Shown one piece after another: positions 50,580 to 58,819 of a stretch of 64,000 nucleotides of DNA; positions within the stretch are counted from its first letter, which is position 1; the number at the start of each line of letters is the position of its first letter. Where the stretch lies: contig NZ_BAYA01000016.1 in the NCBI RefSeq assembly GCF_000685015.1, positions 62,001 through 126,000 on the forward strand. The letters are read 5' to 3'. The stretch is from Paraburkholderia bannensis NBRC 103871 (GTDB lineage Bacteria > Pseudomonadota > Gammaproteobacteria > Burkholderiales > Burkholderiaceae). Below the pieces are notes generated by a model. The model did no database searches. It was not told the DNA's origin and saw nothing but the letters and a program-made list of their open reading frames with translations. Both the position numbers and the translations under genes were made by a program.

Positions 50580-51095
50580 TTACCAGAGCGCGGCGTCCGC
50601 GGTGAGCACGTCGCGGGCGATGCGCCACATCGCATAGCTGCGCGACAGAAACACGCCGCTGAACGCGCCGTAGGCGAGTCCAGCCAGGCAGGCGAAATTG
50701 ACGTCGTCCACGCGCGCCGGGTGCATCGCCAGCGTTGCGCCGACCGCGAACTTCACGCAGAAAAGCCCCACGTAGAGCGCGAGCGGCAACCAGCTCCCCG
50801 GCACGATCAGGCAGCGCTGCGTCGCCGACCAGCGCACGCCGCGCCATGCGCCTTGCGTTGTCAGCACCGAAAACAGCACGCCCGAGCCGAGCGTCCAGGC
50901 CGCGAGCGCGAGCGGTTCGTGCGTGAAGTTCGAGGCCACGCCGTAGAGCGAGAGCACCGTCATGACGAGCGGCAGCGAAGCGGCGCTGCGCAGCGAACGG
51001 CGCTGCGGCACGCTCTGGCGCACGCCGAGGACGGTGAGGGCGGCGAGCACGCCCCAGACCCAATGGGGCGTATGTTGGATCAGGCTGGCAGACAT
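50580..51095 (-). CDS. DUF6622-like integral membrane protein
   Basis: A 171-residue membrane protein with about five helices: TPHWVWGVLAALTVLGVRQS, SLPLVMTVLSLYGVASN, LALAAWTLGSGVLFSVLT, IVPGSWLPLALYVGLFCVKFAVGATLAM, ACLAGLAYGAFSGVFLSRSYAMW. The 'I-Q-H-T-P-x-W-V-W' start and 'K-F-A-V-G' region recall a small family of unknown function found in Proteobacteria. It is alone between the kinase and the rhomboid fusion; ATG is preceded by GGGAGG 7 bases upstream (CACCAGGGAGGTCGCC). Confidence 0.7.
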   Translation of the reverse strand: MSASLIQHTPHWVWGVLAALTVLGVRQSVPQRRSLRSAASLPLVMTVLSLYGVASNFTHEPLALAAWTLGSGVLFSVLTTQGAWRGVRWSATQRCLIVPGSWLPLALYVGLFCVKFAVGATLAMHPARVDDVNFACLAGLAYGAFSGVFLSRSYAMWRIARDVLTADAALW

Positions 51096-51264
51096 GGCGG
51101 CGACCTCCCTGGTGCGCGGTGAGCGAAGCGATGCCGCTCATGGTCGAGCCGTGCGCGCCGCTGCGCGACAGGATTGCGACGGGCGGGCGGCTGGCGTCGC
51201 GAAACGCCGGCCTGCGGGTGTGAACGGTCAATGCGCCAGCGGGGGCGCGATGCTGGCGGCGCGC

Positions 51265-53196
51265 TTAATTGTCCGAGTCAGCAGGCGCCGCAGCCGGGCA
51301 AAGGAAGGCCGCCTGAACCGGGTCGTTGCTCACCGCCATCGACTTCGCGCGGTTCAGGATCGCCAGCGAGCCGACGCCGTCCGTCTGCGTGCTGCCGCTG
51401 AGCGCGTACATCGTCGCGCCGTCCTTCGAGAACATCACATCGGCGTAACCGCTCTGTACCGGATACGCGCCCACGTACTGTCGCGTGGCCACTTTCACCA
51501 CCTGCATCGTGCTGTCGTGCGGATCGGCCACCGCGACGAAGCGGCCATCGCTGCTCGCACCGAGCAGGCGTGCGTTCGTCGCGCAGATCTCGTAGCTCTT
51601 GCGCACGTCGAGCGTCGAAGCATCGGCCCACTTGAGCGCGCCGCCGTACAGCCAGACGCCGTCGGGCGTCTTCAGCGCATGATCGAAGTCCTGATCCATC
51701 GGGTATTCGTGGACTTCCCTGAAGGTCTTCGTATCGAATTCGAGCAGCGCATTCTTCATTGCCGAATGGGCGAAGAGCCGCGAATCGTCCGCCGAAAGCC
51801 ACATCGTCAGCGTGCGGCCGAACTCGTTTGCACCGACGCCGCTCGACTTCGACAGCGCGATGGTGGCGAGCACCCTGGGCCATTGCGCGACGCTCACGAC
51901 CGAGACCGTATCGTCCACGCCGTTGAAGACGTAGAGGCGATCGAAGTTCGACGAGGCCACCACCTCGCGCGGAAAGCGCCCGAGCTTGACCGCGTCGAGC
52001 ACTTTGCCGCTTTGCAGGTCGACGCGCGCGAGGCTGTCCTCGCGCAGCGAGGCGACGTAGGCGTAGCGTTCGTCCGGGCTCACGGCGATGCCGGTCGCGC
52101 CGCGCCCGCGGCAGTAGTTGCTGGGGCAGCCGTCCTTGGCGGCGGGAAACGCGCCGCCCTGGATCGTGCGCGCGACGGCGTGCTGCGCGAGATCGACAAC
52201 GCTGATCGTGTTGTCGGCGTTGTCGGTGACGTACAGATACTTGCCTGACGCACCCGGCGTCATGTGATCGGGCCAGTTGCCGAGCTTGATGACCGTGCCC
52301 GCTGCTTCCTGCTCCGAAACCGGCTTGGGCGCATTGCGCGCGTCTTGCTGGATGGCGTCCGCGACGGCCTTCGATTCGGCGAGAGCGGCGTCTTTTTCCT
52401 TCACTTTGGCGCGCTCGTCGGCGGTTGTCGTTTTCCAGTCGAGCAGGTCTTCGCTCTGGCCGTGCAATGCCGCGCCGACCATCGCCGCGCTGCCCACGAC
52501 GGCAAGCAGCAGCGGCAGAACGAACGCGCCCATGCGCGGCGAAACCGGCCGCCACGGAAACAGCAGGCCCGCTGCGACGAAGCCCGTCATCACGCCGCCG
52601 ATGTGCGCGGCCTGGTCGATGCCCGACGTGATGAAGCCGTAGACCAGATTGATGACGAGAACCTGTGCGATGGCGCTGCCGCTCACGCGCACGGCTGTTT
52701 CGTCCGTGGCGTTGGCACGCTGGAACAGCGCCCAGAAACCGGCCGCGCCGGCCAGACCCATCAGCGCGCCCGACGCGCCCACGCTCACCACGGGGCGAAT
52801 GCCGCCCGTGGGAATCACGGCGCCGAGCGCGTACTGGAAACTGTTGACCTCGTGATAGCCATGCCAGAACGCACTGAGCAGGCTGCCGCCCAGCGCCGAG
52901 AGCAGATAGATCGCGCCGAAACGCGCCGAGCCAACGACGCGTTCCAGCACGCTGCCGAGCACGACCAGCATGTACATATTGAGCAGCAGATGCGTCCAGC
53001 TGCCGTGCAGGAACGCGCTGGTCAGGAGCCGCCACGGTTCGCCGGTGAGCGTGAGCGGCGCGAAGTTCGCGCCCCAGTCGAGCAGGCGATAGTTGTTGAG
53101 TCCGTCCGGCCCCGCGCCGTGCCAGAGCAGGAAAAACACGACGATATTGACGACGGCGAGAATCAGATAAAGATGGAGGTTGACGCCTTTCTTCAT
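51265..53196 (-). CDS. Rhomboid intramembrane protease fused to a YVTN-type beta-propeller
   Basis: A 643-residue fusion. Residues ~1-245: rhomboid with six core helices plus a seventh; catalytic Ser142 in SVGASGALMG and His198 in DQAAHIGGV, with the H69/N73 pair of the oxyanion region in HGSWTHLLLNMY. Residues ~250-290: charged coiled linker. Residues ~300-620: beta-propeller with YVTN-like blades (KYLYVTDNADNTISVVDL, RYAYVASLREDSLARVDL, DRLYVFNGVDDTVSVVSV, SRLFAHSAMKNALLEFD). A seventh helix would place the propeller in the periplasm, where it could recruit or gate substrates (inference). Start 53196 lacks a good ribosome-binding site. Confidence 0.85.
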   Translation of the reverse strand: MKKGVNLHLYLILAVVNIVVFFLLWHGAGPDGLNNYRLLDWGANFAPLTLTGEPWRLLTSAFLHGSWTHLLLNMYMLVVLGSVLERVVGSARFGAIYLLSALGGSLLSAFWHGYHEVNSFQYALGAVIPTGGIRPVVSVGASGALMGLAGAAGFWALFQRANATDETAVRVSGSAIAQVLVINLVYGFITSGIDQAAHIGGVMTGFVAAGLLFPWRPVSPRMGAFVLPLLLAVVGSAAMVGAALHGQSEDLLDWKTTTADERAKVKEKDAALAESKAVADAIQQDARNAPKPVSEQEAAGTVIKLGNWPDHMTPGASGKYLYVTDNADNTISVVDLAQHAVARTIQGGAFPAAKDGCPSNYCRGRGATGIAVSPDERYAYVASLREDSLARVDLQSGKVLDAVKLGRFPREVVASSNFDRLYVFNGVDDTVSVVSVAQWPRVLATIALSKSSGVGANEFGRTLTMWLSADDSRLFAHSAMKNALLEFDTKTFREVHEYPMDQDFDHALKTPDGVWLYGGALKWADASTLDVRKSYEICATNARLLGASSDGRFVAVADPHDSTMQVVKVATRQYVGAYPVQSGYADVMFSKDGATMYALSGSTQTDGVGSLAILNRAKSMAVSNDPVQAAFLCPAAAPADSDN

Positions 53197-53537
53197 TATA
53201 TTTGGTCGTGAAACTGTTGTTTTTACCGATATTTTCTCTGGTGCGAGTTTCAATATCGGAAAATTATGGATGTTGAGTTTTATCGCTTGGCTGATTTATG
53301 CGAATCGGCTTGTCAATGCCCTGCATTCACAGGCGTCGATAAAATATCACGCAGTATGATTAACGGGTGAAATTCAATCGCGGGATTTATTGATTGCATC
53401 GAGTTTCGAATGGCGAATCGAAAAGCCGCATAAACCGGTATAACAATCGCGCGCAAATCTGATAATCGAGGTCGCCCGATCCTGGGCGCGATGACGTTTT
53501 CTGTCCGCTGTCTGCCTGTTCGTGCAGGCCCGGAAGA
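53197..53537. other. AT-rich intergenic region between pilus operon and rhomboid fusion
   Basis: About 340 bases, clearly more A+T-rich than its surroundings. It contains the inverted repeat CCGATATT (53226-53233) / AATATCGG (53252-53259) close to the rhomboid start. No ORF that looks real on either strand. It probably holds the promoter of the rhomboid gene and the end of the pilus transcript. Confidence 0.5.
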
Positions 53538-54521
53538 TCAGAACGTCACGGTCGCTGTGACGGTATCCGAGTAATTGCCCGATGGCGGCACCGTCTGTGC
53601 TGGCACGCGGCCGAAGACGGTCAATGTCTGCGCGGCGCCGGTGCCCGTGCCCGAATCCGTAGCGGTTCCATTCGTCCCGTCGCCCCACGGTTGCGTGAAC
53701 GCGGCGTCCTTGTAGAGCTCGTAATTGACGGTGGCAGTGCCGCCGCTGAGCAGCATGAGCCGGCTCGCGACCGTGCCGCCGGCCGTCGTGCCGGCATTGA
53801 GCGCCACCGTATAGGGCGCGCCCGAGACGCAGGTCACGCTCAGGCTCGAATTGGCCGTCACCTGCGTGCTCAGCGTGGTCATCGTGGGAAAGGCGAGCGG
53901 CGCGGCACTGATGGTGCAGTCCGCGATGACCGTCGCGGAGACGTTGAACGTCAGGCGATCCGAGGGTGTCGAGCTACCGGTGCAAGTGGGCGGCGTGCCG
54001 TTATAGGCCAGATAGGTGTACAGCGTGTCGGTGGTGGCGAAGGCCTGCGAATAGCTGCCGGGCTGCACGGTGGTCTGGCCAGCATAGACTCGCCCGTACA
54101 CCGTGAGCGATACGGACACGATGCCGCCCACGACGGGTATGTCGACAATGCGCTCCGGAAAGCTGCTCGAAGCGACGCTGCCCCAGATGGTCGTATGCGC
54201 GGAGTCCGTAAAGATGTCGTACGAGAGCGTTGCGCCGCCGGGCCCGGTCATCGTGCGGGGCGAGAAGCCGCCGCTCGGGATGCCGATGCTCAGGCAGAAC
54301 TCGACGTTCGCGGCCGCTATGCCGCTGCAGTTGGCGGTGAGCGTGCCGGTGGCATCGACGGGCGAGCCCGTGATCGTGCTCACATTGCCGAAAGCGATGT
54401 TGCTCATGGTGAAGGTGCAGGTTTGCGCGAGCACGGCGCGCGGCGCGATGCACAGGAGCACGCACGCGGCGACGAATGCATACCGGCGCAGGCAGGCGGC
54501 AAGGGCGGATGGCAGGTTCAT
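53538..54521 (-). CDS. Spore-coat-U domain pilus tip-like protein (CsuE-like)
   Basis: A 327-residue secreted protein with signal peptide (YAFVAACVLLCIAPRAVLA) and two tandem spore-coat protein U domains: ~34-175 (TCTFTMSNIAFGNVSTITGSP, ending at the YSQAFATTDTLYTYL strand) and ~190-327 (DCTISAAPLAFPTMTTLST, ending in VTATVTF). The double domain and place at the operon end match CsuE, the adhesive tip of archaic chaperone-usher pili. Each domain has paired Cys residues. Its ATG overlaps the usher stop by 4 bases. Confidence 0.88.
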   Translation of the reverse strand: MNLPSALAACLRRYAFVAACVLLCIAPRAVLAQTCTFTMSNIAFGNVSTITGSPVDATGTLTANCSGIAAANVEFCLSIGIPSGGFSPRTMTGPGGATLSYDIFTDSAHTTIWGSVASSSFPERIVDIPVVGGIVSVSLTVYGRVYAGQTTVQPGSYSQAFATTDTLYTYLAYNGTPPTCTGSSTPSDRLTFNVSATVIADCTISAAPLAFPTMTTLSTQVTANSSLSVTCVSGAPYTVALNAGTTAGGTVASRLMLLSGGTATVNYELYKDAAFTQPWGDGTNGTATDSGTGTGAAQTLTVFGRVPAQTVPPSGNYSDTVTATVTF

Positions 54522-57007
54522 GGCGCGGAGGGCTCCTTGGTCGTCGGGGATGGCCGGTCATGGGGCGCCGTTGCCCGCTCACACAGAAACGGGCCGATCT
54601 GCGGCAGGCGGTTCGCGCTCGCCGCATCGAATGGCACGCTGGCGGTGCAGTCCGCGCCGTTGCCCTGGATCGTGACGGTATTGGCCGCGTCGAGATGGGC
54701 CAGAAATGTCACGCCGTCGTAGCCGACCACCGACGTCGCGCCGCCTGGCTGCGCCGTCGCGACACTGCCGACGGGCAGTGGCTGTCCCGCCTCGTCCACG
54801 AAGCTGACCGAGGCGCCGGTGTACTGCTTGAGCCCGAAGTGCACCAGCGCGCCCGAGCGGCGTTGCGGGGCGATGTCCTGCTCCGCGGTGTCGATCTGCG
54901 CGTCGGCCGGCAGGGCAAGCGGATCGATGGCGATCTGGTTGCGCTGGTACGAAGGCAGATCGGGTACGAGCAGATAGCCCGCCGCGTTGGTGGTGCCCAC
55001 CACGCGGTTCTCCTGGAGCACCGGCACGTTGGGCACCCGGTCGGTCGAGACGAGCGCGAAGCCATCGCTCAGCGTGCGCGAGGCCGCTACCGTGCCGTCC
55101 ATCACGGCGATGGCGCCCGTGGCTTCGAGCGTGCCGGTGTTCGTGTCGTTGAAGCGTTGGGCGCTCGCCTGGAAGTCGCCCACTGTCGAGCGGTAGTGGG
55201 CCGATGCGAAGCCCAGGTGATAGTCGGATCCGGCGCCGCCCTGAACCGCCCAGCCCCAGCCGCCGCTGAAATTGGCGGGGCGCGACGCGCTGACGTTGGC
55301 GGTGGTCTGGTCGCCTGTGCGCGTCAGCGTCGCGCTCGCCGACGCACTGCCGCCCAGCGCGATCGTGATGCCGAAAGACGCGCCCCAGACGCCGTGCTGC
55401 GCGAAGTCGCGGTAGAGCGTCGCGTAGAGCGAACAGCCGCCGCCAACCTGGCCGCTGTAGCCGAGCGTCGCGACGCGCGAATGGCCCGCGAAGCTGTCTT
55501 CGGCGTCGATGTATGAAGCGGTGAGCGTCTGCGTCGCGAGGATCGAGACGGAACCCGTGGCCTGATATTGATGGCGGAACGTGACGCCGACATCGAGCGC
55601 GGCGAGGTCGCGATAGCCGGGCGTCGCCTGCGCGCCCTGCAGGTTGATCGAAAAGCGTCGGCCGATGTATTGGTAGCCTGCACTGTAGAGTGCGCCCGCT
55701 GCGCTGCTAGCCGTGCTGCCCGCAACGGCCAGCGAGAGCGAGCCAACGTCGCCGATGCCGATGATCGATCCGACGCCGCCGTTGCGCAGGCTTTGCGCCG
55801 TCTCCAGATGGCTTTGCAGCGTGATCCAGTTGCGCAACCCGTAGCGCAGCGTGCCGCTAAAGAACGGCGACGAGTCGTAGGAAAACGAGTCGATCCCATA
55901 GCCCTCGCGCAGAAAGCCCGCTTCGGCCGAATAGTCGTACAGCCCCTCGCTGAGACGGCGCGTGTCGATATAGAGCGCAATGCTCGTGGTGACGCGGCGT
56001 CCGAGCACGTCGGTGACCGTGACCTGGGCGACGCCTGCGCCGGTGAGGGCGGGCGGCTGCGCAATCTGGAAGGGCCCGGGCGCGGCGTTGCCGCTGTACT
56101 GGCGCAGGCCGTTGATGTACAGATCGACCGCCGACGGCACGGCTGCGCTGCCCGCGATCGTCGGCAGCGGGAAGGTGGTGAGCGTGGGCTGCAGCGAGAG
56201 GTCGCGCTGGAGCTGGATGCCACCGAAGTGCACGGCGCGCGTCCACGGCAGCGCCCCGGAAATCGTGTCGCCCAAGTTGATCGTGAAGAGGTTCGACGGG
56301 TTCGAGTAGCTCCAGGTCGTGTCGAGCCGGGTATAGCGCCCGGTGTTGCTGCCGGAGAGGTAGGTGCCGGTGTTGTCGAGGACACCGAATGGCGAAAAGA
56401 AGCGCTCATCGCTCCAGATGCCTAGTTCGTTGCCCGTACTGTTGCCCGAGGCATGCACGTAGCTCGCATCGTAGTTCAACACGAGGCCGGTAGCGGGCGT
56501 GGCCGGGGGCAGGCCAGGAACCTGGTTGCCGAGCAACTGGGCGATTTGCTGGCGTGTTGCGACGTCGATGGCGACCTGCTGGTTCTGCGGCTCATAGCGA
56601 TAGCGCAGCTCTGGAACGGCGTCCAGCGCAATCCAGCCGTCCGCCGCCGGCGTGACGTTGTCCGTGCGAATGCCCGCCTCGACCAGCGTTTCCGGGCGCG
56701 CATACAGCGCATTGGCGCGCAGCTCGAAAGTAGCGGGCCGGTTTCTGCTCGTGCCATTGACGACGATCTCCAGCGCGAGCGTTTCCGGTTCGTCGGCGCC
56801 CGGCGGCAAGGGCGGGGGGAGTGCAGGCAGCGTATCGGGAGCGGTTGGCATGGAGGTCGGCGGTAGTGCGCCACTGGGTGCCGGAGTGGACGCCGCCACC
56901 AGCGTCTCGGGCGCGTGGCCGCTGGCGCGTGCGGGCGCGACGCCCGCCTGGGCTGCGAGGCTCAGTACGAGGTCGGCCGTGACCGTGACCCGGCGTAGCC
57001 GCGCCAT
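54518..57007 (-). CDS. Fimbrial outer-membrane usher (CsuD-like)
   Basis: An 829-residue usher. Segments in order: N-terminal domain (TLALEIVVNGTSRNRPATFELR), beta-barrel (LVLNYDASYVHASGNSTGNELGIWSDERFFSPFGVLDNTG, with DTTWSYSNPSNLFTINLGDTISG), plug and C-terminal domains, and CASVPFDAASANRLPQIGPFLC with two Cys. It assembles the pilus in the outer membrane. The start is uncertain: ATG 57007 has no ribosome-binding site, and GTG 57076, one base after the chaperone stop, is an alternative. A Pro/Ala-rich stretch follows either start. Confidence 0.85.
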   Translation of the reverse strand: MARLRRVTVTADLVLSLAAQAGVAPARASGHAPETLVAASTPAPSGALPPTSMPTAPDTLPALPPPLPPGADEPETLALEIVVNGTSRNRPATFELRANALYARPETLVEAGIRTDNVTPAADGWIALDAVPELRYRYEPQNQQVAIDVATRQQIAQLLGNQVPGLPPATPATGLVLNYDASYVHASGNSTGNELGIWSDERFFSPFGVLDNTGTYLSGSNTGRYTRLDTTWSYSNPSNLFTINLGDTISGALPWTRAVHFGGIQLQRDLSLQPTLTTFPLPTIAGSAAVPSAVDLYINGLRQYSGNAAPGPFQIAQPPALTGAGVAQVTVTDVLGRRVTTSIALYIDTRRLSEGLYDYSAEAGFLREGYGIDSFSYDSSPFFSGTLRYGLRNWITLQSHLETAQSLRNGGVGSIIGIGDVGSLSLAVAGSTASSAAGALYSAGYQYIGRRFSINLQGAQATPGYRDLAALDVGVTFRHQYQATGSVSILATQTLTASYIDAEDSFAGHSRVATLGYSGQVGGGCSLYATLYRDFAQHGVWGASFGITIALGGSASASATLTRTGDQTTANVSASRPANFSGGWGWAVQGGAGSDYHLGFASAHYRSTVGDFQASAQRFNDTNTGTLEATGAIAVMDGTVAASRTLSDGFALVSTDRVPNVPVLQENRVVGTTNAAGYLLVPDLPSYQRNQIAIDPLALPADAQIDTAEQDIAPQRRSGALVHFGLKQYTGASVSFVDEAGQPLPVGSVATAQPGGATSVVGYDGVTFLAHLDAANTVTIQGNGADCTASVPFDAASANRLPQIGPFLCERATAPHDRPSPTTKEPSAP

Positions 57008-57077
57008 GCCAGCCGGGCCGGGTCTCGGCGGGCCAGGCGGAAGGGACGCCGCGCGCCTCCTGCGATCGACAGGCACG

Positions 57078-57818
57078 TCAGTGCTCGAACGCGACGGGAG
57101 CCGTGACCAGTTTGCCGTTGATGTTCGCGGTCGCTTCGAGCCTGGCGTCCCCACCGCGCCAGCTGGATGGCGGCAAGGCCAGGGGCCACGTGCGCTCGCG
57201 GCCCGCCAGGGCATAGCCAAGCAGACCGGTGTGAACCGGCACACGCACGCCTGCCCCCGTCAACGTAACGTCGCTGATGCGCGCGTGAAGCGCGCCGCTA
57301 TTGCTCACGCGGAGCAACCATTTGCCGTCGCGGGCTTCGACCGACCAGTGGGTGTCGGGTGCGCCGCGCTGGCCCGTGGGATAGAGGAAGACCGGCACCG
57401 AGTAGCGGAACCTGAACTGCACGCTGGAGGCGCCCGGGGCGTTGCCGGTGGGCAGTTCGTCAATGAATAGCCGGTAAGTCATTTCGCGCGGCGATGGTGC
57501 CTGGCTCGCGCGCATCAGCCGGACGATCTGCGCACCACCCGGTGGGACGGGCGCGATGGGTGGGCTGGCGAGGAGATCCTGCGTCGGGGTGAGTTGCTCG
57601 TCGCCCGCCGCCTGGTTCCAGGCGTAGACGCGCACCTGCGCATTCAGCGCCTGCGTTCCCGTGTTGCGCAGCGTGATGACCTGGCCGTTCTGGCTGGCTT
57701 CGAGTTCGATGCTGATCGGTGAAATCTCAAGCGATGCCGCAGATGCCGATCCCAGGTAAACAATCAGCATTCCTGATAAATAAGCGCGCAACAGCGACGA
57801 GCCAGGCAGCGTACCCAT
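57078..57818 (-). CDS. Periplasmic pilus chaperone (CsuC-like)
   Basis: A 246-residue PapD-superfamily chaperone. Signal-like N-terminus (LLRAYLSGMLIVYLGSASAA); immunoglobulin domain 1: LEISPISIELEASQNGQVITLRNTGTQALNAQVRVYAWNQAAGDEQLTPTQDLLASPPIAPVPPGGAQIVRLMR; then TYRLFIDELPT and the G1-strand. Domain 2 ends KLVTAPVAFEH. It stabilises subunits by donor-strand complementation before delivery to the usher. GGAGGTGA lies 5 bases before the ATG. Confidence 0.9.
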   Translation of the reverse strand: MGTLPGSSLLRAYLSGMLIVYLGSASAASLEISPISIELEASQNGQVITLRNTGTQALNAQVRVYAWNQAAGDEQLTPTQDLLASPPIAPVPPGGAQIVRLMRASQAPSPREMTYRLFIDELPTGNAPGASSVQFRFRYSVPVFLYPTGQRGAPDTHWSVEARDGKWLLRVSNSGALHARISDVTLTGAGVRVPVHTGLLGYALAGRERTWPLALPPSSWRGGDARLEATANINGKLVTAPVAFEH

Positions 57819-57917
57819 CTCTCACCTCCGGTTCTTCGTGCCAGATTCGATCACAGGTTGATGCCTGTTGTTGATGCGTACTTCGCGACGCTCATGGAAG
57901 CGCCGTACTGCGTGTTT

Positions 57918-58484
57918 TCAGAATGCGACGGTGGCGGTCACCGTGGTCTGGTAGGTGTTTGGCGCGGGCGTGTTTTGCGGCGGAACGCGGCCAAAGACGG
58001 TGAGTGTCTGGGCCGCGCCGGTGCCCGTGCCGGCCACTGTGTTGGTGCCGACCGTTTGCCCCCAGATCTGGGTGCGTGCCGCATCCTGGTACAGGTTGAA
58101 GCTCACGGTCACGGTCGCGCCGCTGTTCGTGAGCAGGCGGTTCGGGATGGTGGAGCCGGTGGTCGTGCCCGCGTCGAGCGAGACGGTGTACGGCGAGCCG
58201 GTCGAGCAGGTGACCGTGAGCGTGGTCGATTGATCGATGTTGCTGGCGAGCACGCCATTGGTGCCGAAGTTGAGAGCATTGGCGCTGATCGTGCAGGCTG
58301 CCTGGATCGTCAACGTGACCTGGAACGGGGCGGTCGCGGTGCCGGCATGGGCGTGCGGGACGCAGGCCGCAGCCAGCCCTGCGATGACGACGTCGAGCGC
58401 TGCCGTTTTCAGCGCGAGTGCGTTCATGCAGGGCGATCCCGAACGGGGCGGAATTCGAGCGGGGCCGATAGACGCATGTGACAT
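57918..58484 (-). CDS. Spore-coat-U domain major pilin-like protein
   Basis: A 188-residue secreted subunit. After a signal peptide (AALDVVIAGLAAACVPHAHA), one SCPU domain: FQVTLTIQAACTISANALNFGTNGVLASNIDQSTTLTVTCSTGSPYTVSLDAGT, ending PNTYQTTVTATVAF, the donor strand pattern. Its C-terminal half is similar to the tip protein (GTGAAQTLTVFGRVP occurs in both). The start at 58484 has AGGAGTGCC upstream; ATG 58427 is a shorter alternative. First gene of the pilus operon. Confidence 0.87.
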   Translation of the reverse strand: MSHASIGPARIPPRSGSPCMNALALKTAALDVVIAGLAAACVPHAHAGTATAPFQVTLTIQAACTISANALNFGTNGVLASNIDQSTTLTVTCSTGSPYTVSLDAGTTTGSTIPNRLLTNSGATVTVSFNLYQDAARTQIWGQTVGTNTVAGTGTGAAQTLTVFGRVPPQNTPAPNTYQTTVTATVAF

Positions 58485-58819
58485 GATCGGGCACTCCTGT
58501 GCCAGATGATATGTAATCCGAATTAAATAAATGGAGTGCGGGCTACGATATGACTTCTCGTGCTGACTGCATGCCGCGAGCCGCGGCCGACGCTGCTTGC
58601 TCAGTGCCATCGTGCGTCGGTTTGAGCGGCTGACGTGTTTAATCGTAGTGCAGGAACGTCGCGCGGCCATGTCAAACCTTGTGACAAGCCAGGTCGCAAG
58701 CCAGGTCGCAAGCCCCGATCAGCGCTCGGTAAATAACCCGCGTCGGCGTATCATGCGGTGTCGCGCCCACGCGCTCACCTGAACCGAACCGCCGGGGTTG
58801 ACGCCCGGCTTTTTCTGGC
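58485..58819. other. Region between pilus operon and AraC gene
   Basis: About 335 bases. The left end is the pilus operon promoter region. At 58669-58782 lies a 37-codon ORF (MSNLVTSQVASQVAS...) containing a GTCGCAAGCCAG tandem repeat, followed by an intrinsic-type terminator at 58791-58814. It might be a small independent transcript. Otherwise I see nothing. Confidence 0.45.
58791..58815 (+). terminator. Terminator-like hairpin just before the AraC start
   Basis: GCCGGG (58791-58796) and CCCGGC (58804-58809) with a 7-nt loop, followed by TTTTTCT. It stops 5 bases short of the AraC ATG. It would prevent read-through into the gene or block its ribosome site, or end a small upstream transcript. 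Confidence 0.65.
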
